30,327 nucleotides of DNA, taken from NCBI GenBank assembly GCA_001579985.1, contig LRSR01007192.1, forward strand, positions 1 to 30,327, written 5' to 3'. This document shows, one piece after another, positions 13,990 to 25,800 of this stretch. The translations under genes were made by a program, and so were the position numbers. Below the pieces are notes generated by a model. The model saw only the letters and a program-made list of their open reading frames with translations. It did not search any database and had not been told where the DNA came from. How positions within the stretch are numbered: the first letter of the stretch is position 1; the number at the start of each line of letters is the position of its first letter. The stretch comes from Hypsibius dujardini (Eukaryota; Tardigrada; Eutardigrada; Parachela; Hypsibiidae).

Positions 13990-14843
13990 TGAGATTCGTT
14001 CATTTTGTCCAACTATACAACTGCGCTGCAATGAACGGAGTCGAGTAACCTAATACTTTCCCGTATGAAAGCGCTCAGGATTGGAGCCAGCGAGTTGTCA
14101 GACTTCATCTGACTTGTGAAGCTACGCGTACTGGTCAGCGCTCGCAAAGACCTCGTCACTATTTCTACGCCGTAATAAATAAGCGGTGTTTAGAAGTAGT
14201 ATTACATATTATTAATTCCTGTAATCAATATCAGGGTATTAAATCGGTCAGTGTACTGTAGTGCAGTACCTTTGTGAAGTCAGCAGCAGATACGATTCTT
14301 GATTTATAACGTCCTATAGTGTGTAGTGGTAATAAGAACCGCTGCTGCTCTTCTCATCAGAACCCGCATGAGGCAACTTAAGAATGAGTGAAAGCATTGT
14401 ACTGTATTTTCGCGTTAGACAGGGACAGTTGTACTGGAGTGGAACGTGTGCACGGCTGTGTGCACAGCACAAGCGCCGCGTGGCCGCTTAAACGTTCCAC
14501 AGCTCGTACGCTGTCCCTGTCTAACGCGAAAATACAGTACTCTAGTATGTTCTCGAACGTAAAAAAACACGAACTCGCCCCTCGGTAGGCTAACATAAAC
14601 AAAATGGGTCACAGACGGCCGTCTCATTGTCGAGCCGTCATCGAACTTTTTCACACAATACATTATTACTGCTCTCGACCACAATGGAAAGGACCGAGGT
14701 CCTTACAAGCATTCTGCATTTTCGGCATTAAATATTTATAACGGACAAGTTGTTTTACTGGAAAAGTGTCTTCCTCGTGAAGGTGATAGAACGTACCACT
14801 TTAGTCATCCTTAATCCACGACCAATACACAGGATACTTTGAC
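13990..14843. other. Intergenic region upstream of the Cys-rich secreted protein gene
   Basis: Contains the foldback element at 14399-14540 and an AT-rich stretch near 14725-14745 (AAATATTTATAAC) that could hold promoter elements about 100 bases before the start codon. No exon seen. Confidence 0.5.
14399..14540. mobile_element. Foldback (MITE-like) element with perfect 30-bp terminal inverted repeats
   Basis: GTACTGTATTTTCGCGTTAG...ACAG at 14399-14428 is exactly inverted at 14511-14540. Inner arms (GTGGAACGT / ACGTTCCAC) also pair, leaving a short GC-rich centre. 142 bp, no coding capacity. Confidence 0.9.
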
Positions 14844-15551
14844 ATGGAATCAGTCAGACCCATTCAAGTCTTTTTAATAATGCTAGTAAGTATTCTTGTA
14901 TTTAGAAAAATTTCCGCCTTGCAGCTCGAGCATTAAAATAAAACGATATTTAGGGTTCATTCGCCGTTAAAGTGGCAGGACAGGAGTCTGCACTGCTATC
15001 CTCCACAGCGACCGGCTCGGACAACGGAATACAGAACTTGCTCCTGCTGAGTTCGTCAACGTAGCGAACCCTGAAGTCGCTTTTCCAGTGTATGTTTACA
15101 AATACTGATTTTTCGCTTACCCTTTTACGCAGGCAATCTGTTTGGACTCGGAGAGAGGTTCGGATTCGGCGGACTGGGCGGCGGACTCGGATTCCTGGGC
15201 ACAGGTGGCGCCATCAATACCCTCCCGATTGTGGGCGATTTCAAAAACTTCAATCAGGCGGTCGACGGCAAGTGCATCATCATCGGATCCAAGTGCAAGC
15301 CCAGCAATTCCGTCTGCGCCGCGGTGGTTCTGTCCATCCAGGACGTGGGGGTGTGCAGTTGCGCTGCCGGGTTTGTCAATTCCGGTGGCAACTGCATCCT
15401 GGCTTCAGCCACCACCACCACTACCACCACCAGCGCCCCGTGTCTCCCAAGCACGGGTCAAGTGCCGGGGACAGGGACCTTTTGTCAGGTGTTCGGCTTG
15501 CCTTGTTGCGGACGTTGCGATGACCAAATGAATTTCTGCGTTCCAAAGTGA
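14844..15551 (+). CDS. Small secreted cysteine-rich protein
   Basis: Three exons: 14844-14885, 14954-15050, 15133-15551; phases 0 and 1 close, 185 aa. Exon 1 gives a hydrophobic signal peptide (MESVRPIQVFLIML). Exon 2 is Ser/Leu-rich. Exon 3 starts with a Gly/Phe/Leu-rich stretch (FGFGGLGGGLGFLG). It then has a six-cysteine module resembling EB/EGF-like spacing (KCIIIGSKC ... VCSCAAGFVNSGGNC), a polythreonine linker and a second six-cysteine module (PC ... FC ... PCCGRC ... FC) to the stop at 15549-15551. The exon 2 donor GTTCGT is weak but is the one that keeps phase. I do not recognise a family; an extracellular or cuticular role is a guess. Confidence 0.72.
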
Positions 15552-15980
15552 AACTGCGGTTTAGAATGTAAACTATTTGTTATTAAAGAGACTTGTGTGT
15601 CGAAAATGGGAAATCGTGGTCGTAGTCAATACTCAATACGAGCTAAGAGGCCTAATGTCGTACAGGTCGGGACCTATGCGAACGCGACGTTGATACCTGC
15701 TCCCAAACTTTCGCGGCACTTCGCTTTTTACTTCATAGTCACTGGCCCTGACAGTTGTGGCACTGCTGCCGGGCGAGGAATTTCGATTCTGTTCGAAACG
15801 TTTATTTCCTCACCTCAGCTACTTAGCAGCTGTACATTCAATGGAGTTTCCGTTGCTTAGATGTAAGATGGGGTACGAGTACAGATCAGAGCAAGGAAAC
15901 ACAGGTAACTGAAAATTGTGAATAAAAGATCTTCAAGATCTACCGCAAGTACCAGCATGAAATCATTATCAGAAGTTTGA
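15552..15980. other. Intergenic region between convergent genes
   Basis: Contains an ATTAAA poly(A) signal at 15582-15587 on the plus strand for the Cys-rich protein. An AATAAA (minus strand, 15801-15806), about 175 bases past the FRA10AC1 stop, fits that gene. No exon seen. Confidence 0.55.
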
Positions 15981-18039
15981 TCAAAGCAACATGTCAGAAA
16001 AGTATTCGTCAAACTCCTGATGGCGGGACTTGTCGTCCGAAGGAAGAACGGGTTTCTCCCAAACCGCCTTCTCTTGTTCGCGCACTTGCTCGTCTGTCAA
16101 GACAGGCGTGGTGTCAATCAGCTCAGTCGGCGCGGTAGGACGCTCCGGAGTAGACGCCGGCTCTTGCTTAATCTCAATGGGCGGTAGGCTTTTCCTGCGG
16201 CTTGCTTCTTTGTGCCTAGCGACAACAAATTATGAATTACGCATGAGCAACCGCCAAATTTAAAAAATCTCAGTAAGGAACAAAGAAGCCGGAAAAAAGC
16301 CAAACTTACCGAGTCGTGTAATTCAACATTTTGGAGCAGTCGGGGCAGAGGCCTGAAAGGGAGTTGTTAATGGTGACATCACAACGCAGAGCAGTCGCAA
16401 ATTTAAAGAAGCCAGTGAAGACTTACGGAGTTTAACTAAAGCATTCTTTTTCGCCCCTTCTTCCGTGTACGCGAAATTCACTTCCCAACTTTTAAGGTTT
16501 GTGCCGTGGTTAAGACAATGCTTTGATCCACAAACAAACTGGCCTAAAAATAATCAACAGACGTAAATTGCCTCGTTTGAGAACATCGCCCAGTGCGTTC
16601 TGTCCCTGCCGGTCGGTCGGTTCATCTGTCTGTCTGTCTGATTGTCTGTCTGTCTGCCTCTCTCTGTTTGTTTGTCTGTTTGTTTGTCTGTTTGATTGTC
16701 TGTCTGTCTGATTGTCTGTCTGTCTGATTGTCTGTCTGTCTGTTTGTTTGTCTGTTTATCTGTCTGTTTGTCTGGCTGTATGTCTGCTTGTATGTTTGCC
16801 TATTTGTCTGTCTGTCTGCCTATCTGTCTCGACTCTGCTGTTGCCTAGCTGTCTCCCTCAACTCTGCTCACCTTTTCCATCCACAACTTCCTTCTCTGTC
16901 CGCCACCTCATTCCAAACTTGTTTTGCTTGTAAGCACGGAGATCCACGATGCAATACTCCTTGAACAACTTATCGTAATATTTTCGCGCTAACCGTTGTT
17001 CCCAAGTGTATGCAGTCGTGTCATCATCCTCATCCCATAGAAACTTCTGATTCTCCCGAATAACATCCAGATCTGTACGATCGCGACTCCTGCATACAGC
17101 GACGACATTATTTCAGAAAACGCCACCGCCACGGTATCATTCCCACACGGAAGCAGAGCCACTACGGTACGTTTTTCGTTTCGAGGCAAACGCAACAAGG
17201 TCCAAACTTACGTATCTCTCTGAAGAATTTTTGTAGAACCAGGAACGGTCAGAAGATATTCATTTATCAAGAGTTTATGTCTGGCGTACGCGTCCAATCC
17301 CAGGAGGTGAAAACGTTGAACAGAACTTGCTTCCCTGCAACAGCAAGCAAATCTTTATTCCAGTAGCGCAAGCAGTTGCGTACTAGAGCGCGTAGTCACT
17401 TGTTCGATCAATCAACCAACCACTCACAGTAATGAACTGTAACCACGTAGTCTTTTGTTCAATCAACCAATCAAGCACCCGCAGTAATCAACTGCAACCG
17501 CGGTTGCAACCGAACCATGCTAATACTACTAGAAGTAACAAGGCGCTCGCAATTGCTAGACCGAAATTTAATTCGAGGTTGCTGTACCGCAAAAAATTGC
17601 GAGACACTCTTCTGCTCCGCCAAAACCGCCTCTGAGCGCACGCCATGGTTTAGGGAATAAGTAATCAATCAACCAACAGCTTCAGCAATCAGCACTCAAC
17701 AGTCAGATCTACCTCATACTGTAAAATCAATCATTCAATCAGTCGATAAGACTCACTTTCCCATTTCCAAAACACACCAACCTATCAACAGCTGCTGTAT
17801 AGTTTGTTGGCTGACTGAAATTCTTGGGCCGTTTAAAAATGGATGTCGATGGTTCCGATGGAGCAGGGGCTGATTTTTCGGTTAAATCCTGACGCTTTTT
17901 TCTAGAAGAAAAACCAACATTCAAAATGCGCTCCAACAGCGACAGCATGCTCGGCTGCCATCTCATGGGTGGAAAACGCTTCTTACCTTTTCTTATCCAC
18001 GTCCGAATCATACTCAAACTCCGAAGAATAATCTTCCAT
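15981..18039 (-). CDS. FRA10AC1: FRA10AC1 orthologue (nuclear, splicing-associated protein)
   Basis: Seven exons: 18039-17987, 17901-17782, 17334-17212, 17089-16872, 16543-16427, 16352-16310, 16215-15981; phases 2, 2, 2, 1, 1, 2 close, 302 aa. Conserved Fra10Ac1 family core at about aa 60-225: RFHLLGLDAYARH, then TDLDVIRENQKFLW, KYYDKLFKEYCIVDL and KFGMRWRTEKEVVDGKGQF. Paired CxxxxC and CxxC motifs (CGSKHC, LCPDC) look like a zinc site. The C-terminus ends QEFDEYFSDMLL, as in the animal proteins. The N-terminus (MEDYSSEFEYDSDVDKKRKK) is acidic then basic, suiting a nuclear protein. The human orthologue is a nuclear protein linked to the spliceosome (established knowledge). Intron 4 carries a large CTGT microsatellite. 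Confidence 0.94.
16605..16840. repeat. (CTGT)n/(TTGT)n microsatellite
   Basis: About 230 bases of CTGT, TTGT and ATTGT units in intron 4 of FRA10AC1, ending about 30 bases from the exon 4 donor; accounts for the LSVCLSVC frames. Confidence 0.95.
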
Positions 18040-18690
18040 GGCGCAAAAATGAAAACAAAATCTCACTGCAAAAAAAACGAAATGCGCACTAAATGTTAGA
18101 AAATATTCCAGCACTAACAACAGAAGCCGTTTCCATTAACATGATAAACGGTATTAATCAACTAATCGATTCAGTTAAAAGGCTTCTCAACCGTTACTAA
18201 CCAGCAGGAACAAAACCCGCTCCAACCAGCGGTATTACTCAATCAATTAATCGATGCAGTCAAACGGCTTCTCAGCCCTTGACCAGCAGGAACAAAACCC
18301 GTTCCCATCAGCGGTATTAATCAATCAATCGATGCAGTTAAAAGGCTTCTCAGACCTTACCACTTGACCAGCAAAAACATGATGTACATGTGGGTAAGGG
18401 TAAAACCGAATTCAATATCACGTTTTACATCTCAATTCAGCGACCAGATGTCTTCTCGCTCGGAACTTCCGCCAGGCTATCCCTTTCGTGAAGGTTTCCC
18501 TCCGAATCAGATGATCCTCTCCTTTGATCAATAATGGCACTCGTAAGTTGTAACAAGAGCCCCAAACACTTGGAAAGCTGTCTTTATAATGCACAGCAGC
18601 TCACAAGTTATATTTAGTTTCATTTGTATACAAGGTTGGCAAACTCAGTAGCTCGTATACAGAGGAGGCACAACAAGAGCTAGCTAATAA
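18040..18690. other. Intergenic region between MRPL44 3' end and FRA10AC1 5' end
   Basis: Holds the tandem repeat at 18149-18357 and the presumed FRA10AC1 promoter on the minus strand. No exon seen. Confidence 0.5.
18149..18357. repeat. Tandem repeat, about 83-bp unit x 2.5
   Basis: Units start CGGTATTAATCAA, contain ATCGATGCAGTTAAAAGGCT and CCAGCAGGAACAAAACCCG, and end in CAG before the next CGGTATT. Confidence 0.85.
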
Positions 18691-20872
18691 CTAGCGAGAG
18701 CTGATTTGAGCTTTCTTAGGTGGTTGTTGTTGCTCCAGTAAGGGTTCTTGAGTTAATCGGCTATCTAACAGCCCTTTACAATCGACTTCCGTCCAGTCAG
18801 CCAATCGCAGATTTGGTGTATTGGACCATACAGGAACATTGACTGCCCTTGCCTGCTTTCCGAAGACCATCGGTTTCCTACTGGGCGTGGTCCGGAAAAA
18901 GTTTCGCAACGTCTCTCGTGCCGCCATTTCCTCCGCGATCAGGAGAGTTTCACCGAATGCTACAATGACCAAACACACCAAATACAAAAAAGCCTGACGT
19001 CGAGCAGTTTGACGTATCTACAGAGATTGGCATAGAAGATATAGCAATTAAATAAAGCAAGCGAAAAGATTCACGTCTACCTACATTGCCCAATGAGCTT
19101 TTTGTCACTGTAGACACCGATGAGAAAAATGGCCTCCGGTGTTGCATCGCCCGCTCTTCGAAGGAGTCGCGTTTCCGGCTCTGCACGCCCTTCCCTCTGC
19201 AGAATGTCCGCCACAACAGACATCGGGTTCTTGAGTCCCCACAGCTCATCGATGTCGACATCCAGCAGACTAGTGACGAGAAAGTCCAGTACGAAGTGCT
19301 GTGCTCGCGTGGTTCCGCTCTCTTCAGCAAGTGCGCCGATCACGGCAAGCAGAGTGTCTGCCAGAGTAGTCTCATACGGCGGAAGCTCCTGCAGGCGAAA
19401 ACCACACGCTTCATACACAATTTCACGTTAACCTGTCCAGGATGAGGATGAAGACATTGTCGGCCGCGTACCGCACACTGTATGAGATCGCTCGTTCCAA
19501 TGTGACGCGACACGTTAGCAAGGACGTCTGTCTTCAAAAGGTACTTGGTCAAAGTTCTGAAAAAAAGTTACATTCAGCAATGTTAAACAAACACAATTCC
19601 TGTTGTATTTTATCAACAGATCTGAATGAATACTACTCGTACTCTATGCCTTCTTCCGGCAAATAAGGCAAATTGAAGCGACATATAGCGGAGATATAAT
19701 GCTGCACAATATCAGCACCTAGAAAGCAAAACAAGAAGATGATGTAAGTTTGAACTAACTCAACGTCAACAATTTTCGCGTTGACCAGTGCGATGTGTTA
19801 ATTACTGATGAATCGATCAGTAATAACAGACATACCACTCATTAAACTAAAGTTAATACTAATGTAGTGTTGCGACCAATTGGTGCTGCTTTTTAGACCC
19901 ACCCGTATATTATAACTACACACACACTGCTTCACTGCAGTCATAATATACGGTGGATCTAAAACGCAGTACCAATTCAGTACTAAGCGATTATCAACAG
20001 TATTCGGTTGATCAAGCCGAAAAATGTCAAACAATAATACAAAAATCCCGAAAAAAACGTTAGAATTCCCGTAAAAAAAAACGGTAGGCTGGGAGTCGGA
20101 GATGATGCCCCGGTTCACTTCGCCGAATCACTCAATACACCAATCAATCAATCAGCTCATGCCGCGGTGGACTTCGTCAAGTCACTCAATACACCAATCA
20201 ATCCATCAGCTCAACTATACACAAAACTCACCGGCATCCCTCAGCGCGCCTTGATCCGCGAATACCATCTGATGCGCATCCTCAATCTGCAGTTGCTTTC
20301 GGCGTTCAATTTCCTGCCGTGCGTAAGATTCATGGATGAAAGCTAGCCGGAAGGCCGGCCCTGTCGTATTCTCCCCCAATCGCTGGCCGAATGCGTATAA
20401 TTCCGCCTCGTAATTCCTACGGACAGTTTTGGTACTGTAGTTAAACTGGGGGGCATCTACGTAAAAACTTCCGTGAAACGGTACCAGTTCGGCCAGATGT
20501 CGCGATGTCGCAGCGGTTCCGGTCCAACTTCTCGACGAAGGTTGAAAAAAGCCCTCCTTGTCTTGACATCCCATCGGCTGAATCCCCCTGCTTGGGTCGG
20601 ATATCGCATGGATGTACCGAAAGATTTCGCATCATTCATCCGTGGCTGATCGGCTGGCCGTAATATCGACGCTGTACAGATATAAAACATTTGGTAGAGC
20701 AGGAAATTGATCAAGTGCAAGAATGAATTGCATTGATAATCTATGAAGCAATCAATCAACCTAATGAAAAAGGTCTTGTCGCACCTTGGGGTCGTTGCAG
20801 GATACCGGCTGAACAAGTTACGCCGCAATTAATTGAACGGCTCCGAATAAGTGAGGGAATTTTGCTCAACAT
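18691..20872 (-). CDS. MRPL44: Mitochondrial large ribosomal subunit protein mL44
   Basis: Seven exons: 20872-20806, 20671-20485, 20416-20232, 19718-19643, 19556-19472, 19388-19085, 18959-18691; all phases close, 390 aa. The N-terminus MLSKIPSLIRSRSINCG looks like a mitochondrial presequence. Family signatures in order: RDIWPNW-NYEAELYAFGQRL (restored across a 68-nt intron), a degenerate RNase III-like domain (about aa 88-230; LADTLLAVIGALAEESG), and a dsRNA-binding-like domain (about aa 245-325; NPMSVVADILQ ... FLIGVYSDKKLIGQ ... GETLLIAEEMAARETL). The protein binds rRNA in the mitoribosome. The tail after about aa 330 is lineage-specific. Exon 1 and its GTATCC donor are the least certain. 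Intron 3 contains a foldback element and a tandem repeat. Confidence 0.92.
19879..19976. mobile_element. Foldback (MITE-like) element
   Basis: ATTGGTGCTGCTTTTTAGAC ... CCGTATATTATA pairs with the inverted TATAATATACGGTGGATCTA ... GCAGTACCAAT. 98 bp, inside intron 3 of MRPL44, no coding capacity. Confidence 0.8.
20111..20218. repeat. Tandem duplication, about 54-bp unit x 2
   Basis: Two copies of a unit containing TCACTCAATACACCAATCAA and ATCAGCTCA, in intron 3 of MRPL44 next to the exon 3 donor. Confidence 0.8.
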
Positions 20873-21557
20873 TTTCAGTCTTGATGAGTTTGTTCCGCGC
20901 AGATGGAAAAGTGTCCGGTAGCACAGCTTAAAAGATTATGAAGCCGACATTGTTTTTGATATTGCGCTCCCAAAAAATCCAGTACGAGATAAGTAATGAA
21001 AAATCGATTGCGTGTATGCGCACACGGGGCCCCGTAGATGTCTAAAAGATCTTTTCAAGGTGGTCGTTTTGCGTCCGGAAGGATAAGCGCCCAGTGCCGG
21101 GAGAGAATCTCCAGATGGAGATGAAATGTCATGCAACTTGCAAGAACTTCGCATTTTGTTTCTTTAAAATGTAAAATTGAGAGAAATCCATCAATCAATC
21201 GCAGGCGATCTCTAACTGCCGTTTGTTCCTATAAGCTTTCCGTTTGTTCCTGTAAATTGTCCGCCTGTTCTTGTAAATTGCCTATTTGTTCCTGTAAGTA
21301 TTTCGTTTGTTCGTTTAAGTATTCCTTTTTTTACGGAACGGTTTGATTGATTGAATGATTATTAGTAATATTTCCTTTTTTGCGTATGCCGTATGGCCTC
21401 AGTCTGCCTCAAAGGTCTTTTCCGCTCTCAATAATTTGAAACTACTGAAAATATCGTGCTACACTATTTTTCAACTTGTGCATGTCGTGTATATAATATC
21501 GTTCCTGACTCCGGGATTTTCGTTTTGGCTTGACATCAACCGGAAGAAAGCTCCGAA
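20873..21557. promoter_or_regulatory. Divergent promoter region between MRPL44 and POLR3B
   Basis: 685 bases separate the two start codons, which point away from each other, so both promoters must lie here. Includes a 21-bp minisatellite at 21220-21324. No specific factor site could be identified. Confidence 0.5.
21220..21324. repeat. Minisatellite, 21-bp unit x 5
   Basis: Units like CGTTTGTTCCTGTAAATTGTC repeated five times with substitutions, in the MRPL44/POLR3B intergenic region. Confidence 0.88.
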
Positions 21558-22777
21558 ATGGGGGATCCGGGGGAACAGTCGGTGGCAGGGCCGCCGCCGC
21601 CGCCACATCAAGAACGAATCAAAGACACCTGGGTGATTGTCAAAGACTTCCTGAAGGATCAGGGCTTGGAAAAGCTCCACATTGACTCTTACAACAACTT
21701 CATCAACGTGGAGATGACCAAAATTCTGGAAGCCAACCGGCGCGTCACAAGTGATGCTGATGCAAATTGGTACGCTTTCCATAACTGCATTCAGTGAATT
21801 AAATTTGCAGCCAGGTAGTTTAATCAGCTCAAATTTTTGGAATTTTAGATTTACATTTGGCCTAATAGCTCTTTTTGTTTCAAGGTTTAAATTTGCGTCG
21901 GATATTGTCTTTCTAGTTATTTGGTTGATTGATGAAATGTATACGTGCATTTGCACTGTTCAGTTCAACGGTTGATTGATCAGTTTGTTGGACTATTAGA
22001 GCCTTGCATTGTCGAAGGAGCAGTTGGGAATTGTGCATTGTCCTGTTCTATGTATTCTGTTAGACACCATTGTTCTAAAACAAATTTCCCCCGGTAATTC
22101 GGTACTTGATGCACATTCCATTCAAATTATACTACAGTTTAAATTTGCAGGCACGTTTTTTGGACACATGGTTGCTTGATTGGTGGATTTACTCAGTTGC
22201 CTTTGTTTTGCTAAGTTCTTGCTTGTTTCATACTTGACTGCAAGACTTTTTTAACTACATCATGCCGGCCAAGTTAGTCAGTTCTTTGTACCATTATTAT
22301 TTTTTACAGGTATCTAGAGTTTGACAGTATTCGTGTGGGTGCGCCACAAACGGAAGACGGGCTGGGCCAGACGCGAAATACCACTCCGAACGAATGTCGG
22401 CTTCGTAACCTGACCTATTCCGCGCCCATACTGGTCAACATTCGGTACTTGCAGAACGGGCAAGTTCAGAAGAAGAACGACGTGATGATTGGTAAAATTC
22501 CGGTGATGCTGAGGAGTCAGCTCTGTGTGTTGCACGGCAAGTCCGATGAGGAGCTGGTGCGGCTGAAGGAGTGTCCGCTCGATCCGGGGGGATATTTCAT
22601 CGCCAAGGGCAACGAGAAAGTGGTTTTGATGCAGGAGCAGATGATGAAGAATCGCACCGTCTGCGAATACAACACCAAAAAAGAGGTCAGTTAATATTTT
22701 GGATCAATTCGTACTGACAACATAGACAGGCAGGCAGGCAGGCAGACAGACAGACGGACAGACGGACAGACGGACGA

Positions 22778-22820
<43 letters not shown>

Positions 22821-25800
22821 AACAAACAAACAAACAAACAAACAGACAAACAGACAGACAGACAGACAAACAGACATACATACATATAAACAGACATACA
22901 TACAGACAGACGACACACAGGCAAACTGGCAAATAATAGATATACATTAAGAGAGCCAGATTGAGAAGGAAAGGTACAGGCATGAAATAACAAGCGTTTT
23001 TGAATTGCTGCAGCTCACTTGCTTCGTGGTCAGCTTTTCTCACGATCACAAAACCAGGACGACCGTCGTCAAGAAACACGGCTGCTACTACGTCCGTTTC
23101 AGTATGTTCAAGGAAGACATTCCCGTCCTGGTTATCTTTGCCGGCATGGGTATCCATTATCTCAATATGGCGCTCGGCTGGATCGGTCGCGAGCATGCTG
23201 TGCTGGAAAAGTTCACTCTTTCCGTGGATGAGTTTCTCTCTCTGAACATCTCGAAAAAGGAGGAAGCACTGCAGTTTATGGCCACGCGCCTTAAAACCGG
23301 TATCACCAGTTGGGGCTCGTACAAGCGGACCAAAACGGCGGAGGTTACTCAAATTCTGATGGGAACGCTGCTCAGTCATGTGCCAACGGTCAACGGATGC
23401 TTCGACGATAAGGCGGCTTTCTTGAGTTATATGGTTCGGCGTTGCATTTTGGCCGAGAAGGATCCACGATTGCTGGACGACCGGGATCATTTCGGCGTTA
23501 AAAGATTGCAGTTGGCGGGGAACATTCTGTCGTTGGTCTTTGAGGATGTGATAAAGTCGCTGAACTCAGAATTAAAGACTCGGGCGGACAAAAACTTAAA
23601 GGTGAGTGGTCTAGTCGAGTAGGTAAATCTGATCTGTTCTTCTGTCTATCTGTCTATATTTCTGTGTCTGTCTGTCTTTATACCTGTGTCTGCCTGCTTG
23701 TCTGTCTTTGTGTCTTAACTCCTGTCTGCCTCACCTGTTGTCTCTCCTGTCCAGCCCTCTGTCAGTTCGTGTCGGTGTGGGTCTTTCTGACTGTTTTGAT
23801 TGCTGTGGTGTTGTGTTTGACTCGCTATGCAAGTATTTCTTTCTAGGCAAGAGCCCGTGTGGGACAGTTCGATCCGGCATCCCACTTCCGAGTCGACCGA
23901 GTAACTCATGGCTTCAACTACTTTCTGGACACCGGTAACCTTAACATTCGCCGCTTCAAGGTCAACCGCGTCGGTGTGGCTCAAGTCCTCGTTCGTCTCT
24001 CCTACGTGTCCGCGGTGGGAATGATGTCTCGACTACAGAGTCAGTTTGAAAAGAGTCGCAAAGTCAGCGGGCCTCGCTCCATCCAGGCATCGCAGTACGG
24101 CATCGTTTGTCCTTCAGACACACCAGAAGGCGAAGGATGTGGTCTGACGAAAAATTTGGCGCTCTTGTGCCATTTGACGGAGGACGCTTCGGAGGATCAA
24201 GTGCGGAAGCTCTTGACCTGTGTGGTGACTAAGGTGGCGCATGAGGTGTGTACTACGCCGTGGACGTATCCATCTGGTAATGTCTATACGATTTTCGTCA
24301 ACGGAACGATTTTCGGATATACAAAGTCGCCCAGAGAGTGTGCGAAAATTGTCCGGCAGGCCCGACGGTCAGGGGGGATTGATAAATTCATCTCAGCGGC
24401 TGTTAGGTAAGCCTGAGCTTTATCATTTGTGTTTTTCTCTTTCTTTCGATTAATTTTTGTCTAGCTTATACGTCTGATTAATTGTTTGTTCTACTTATTT
24501 GTTGCCTGAATTACAGTTTACTTTCATGTACTTACCTTTTTGTTTCAGTGATCTGAACTTGACTGTGACATTCTCGACCGACGGAGGTCGCATGTGCCGG
24601 CCCTACTTTGTCGTAGAAAATGGTCGCCTCCCGATCCAGCAAATCCACGTCGACAAAGTCCGCGATGGACTGATCGGCTTCCGGGATTTGGTGAAAGTCG
24701 GCCTAATTGAGTATCTGGACGTCAGCGAGTTGAATGACAGTCTGATTGCGCTGGACCAGAAGGAGATCTGTGCGGAGAGCACCCACATGGAAATCGCACC
24801 TTTTTCCATCCTGGGAGTTGTTGCTGGTACCATTCCGTTCCCTCATCACAATCAGAGTCCCCGTAATACTTACCAGTGCGCAATGGGGAAGCAGGCTATC
24901 GGGGCGATTGCTTTGAATCAGACGAACCGTATTGATACTGTTCTTCAGGTATGGGCGATCGGAAATGTGCCTGTGCCTGTCTGTGTACCTATCTGCCTGT
25001 CTGTTTATCTGTCTGTCCGTTTCTTTGTCTCTCAGTTTCTTTGTCTATCTTTCTACCTGTCTGTGCACCTATCTGCCTATCTGTTTATCTGTCTGTCCGT
25101 TTCTTTGTCTCTCAGCGTCTTTGTCTATCTTTTTGCCTGCCTGCCTATTTCTTGTCTATCTGTTTTGTTTGCTGTCAACTGGCTTTTAGTAAAGTTTAAA
25201 CGATTGCAGGTCGCCTGGAATCCGCAGCGGCCTCTCGTGCAGTCCAAGAGTTTTGGCATCACAAATTTCGATCAGCTACCTGCAGGACAAAATGCCATCG
25301 TCGCCATGATGTCCTACACGGCGTATGACATTGAGGACGCCCTGATCCTTAACAAGGCATCCCTGGAACGGGGCTACCAACGTGCCACCGTGTACCGCAA
25401 AATGCAGACCATGTTGAAATCTAACAGCGCCGGTGAGAAGGACCAATTGTTCCCTGCGCGAACCAACCCAGCGACCGGCGTCGTTTATCCGGCAGAGATG
25501 AAACTGGACGAGGATGGAATTATCGGAGTGGGCAACACCGTGGAGCGCGGCGATATTGTGATCAACAAGTACGTTCCCGTGGGCACGCAGCAGTCCACGG
25601 AATTGACTGTCCAGACGCACGGCACTGCATCAAATCGGTTGGGTCATGATAAGCCGGAAGCGGTAAAATTCCAGGAGGTTAATTCGTGCCACATTGATAA
25701 AGTCATGATCTCGCAGTTTGAGCGGGAGCAGCTTATCAAAGTTCGGACTTCGCAGACCCGAGTGCCCGAAATCGGTTAGTGTTTTCCTGTCGACTTCCAA

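Noticed and set aside
15597-15860. 87-aa plus-strand open frame downstream of the Cys-rich gene
   Set aside because: Lies in the 3' flank past a poly(A) signal, no motif or splice support.
20215-20574. Minus-strand frame starting MGCQDKEGFFQ as the MRPL44 N-terminus
   Set aside because: The other frame (TRRAFFNLRREVGPEP) matches the family, and a 68-nt intron connects it in phase to NYEAELYAFG.
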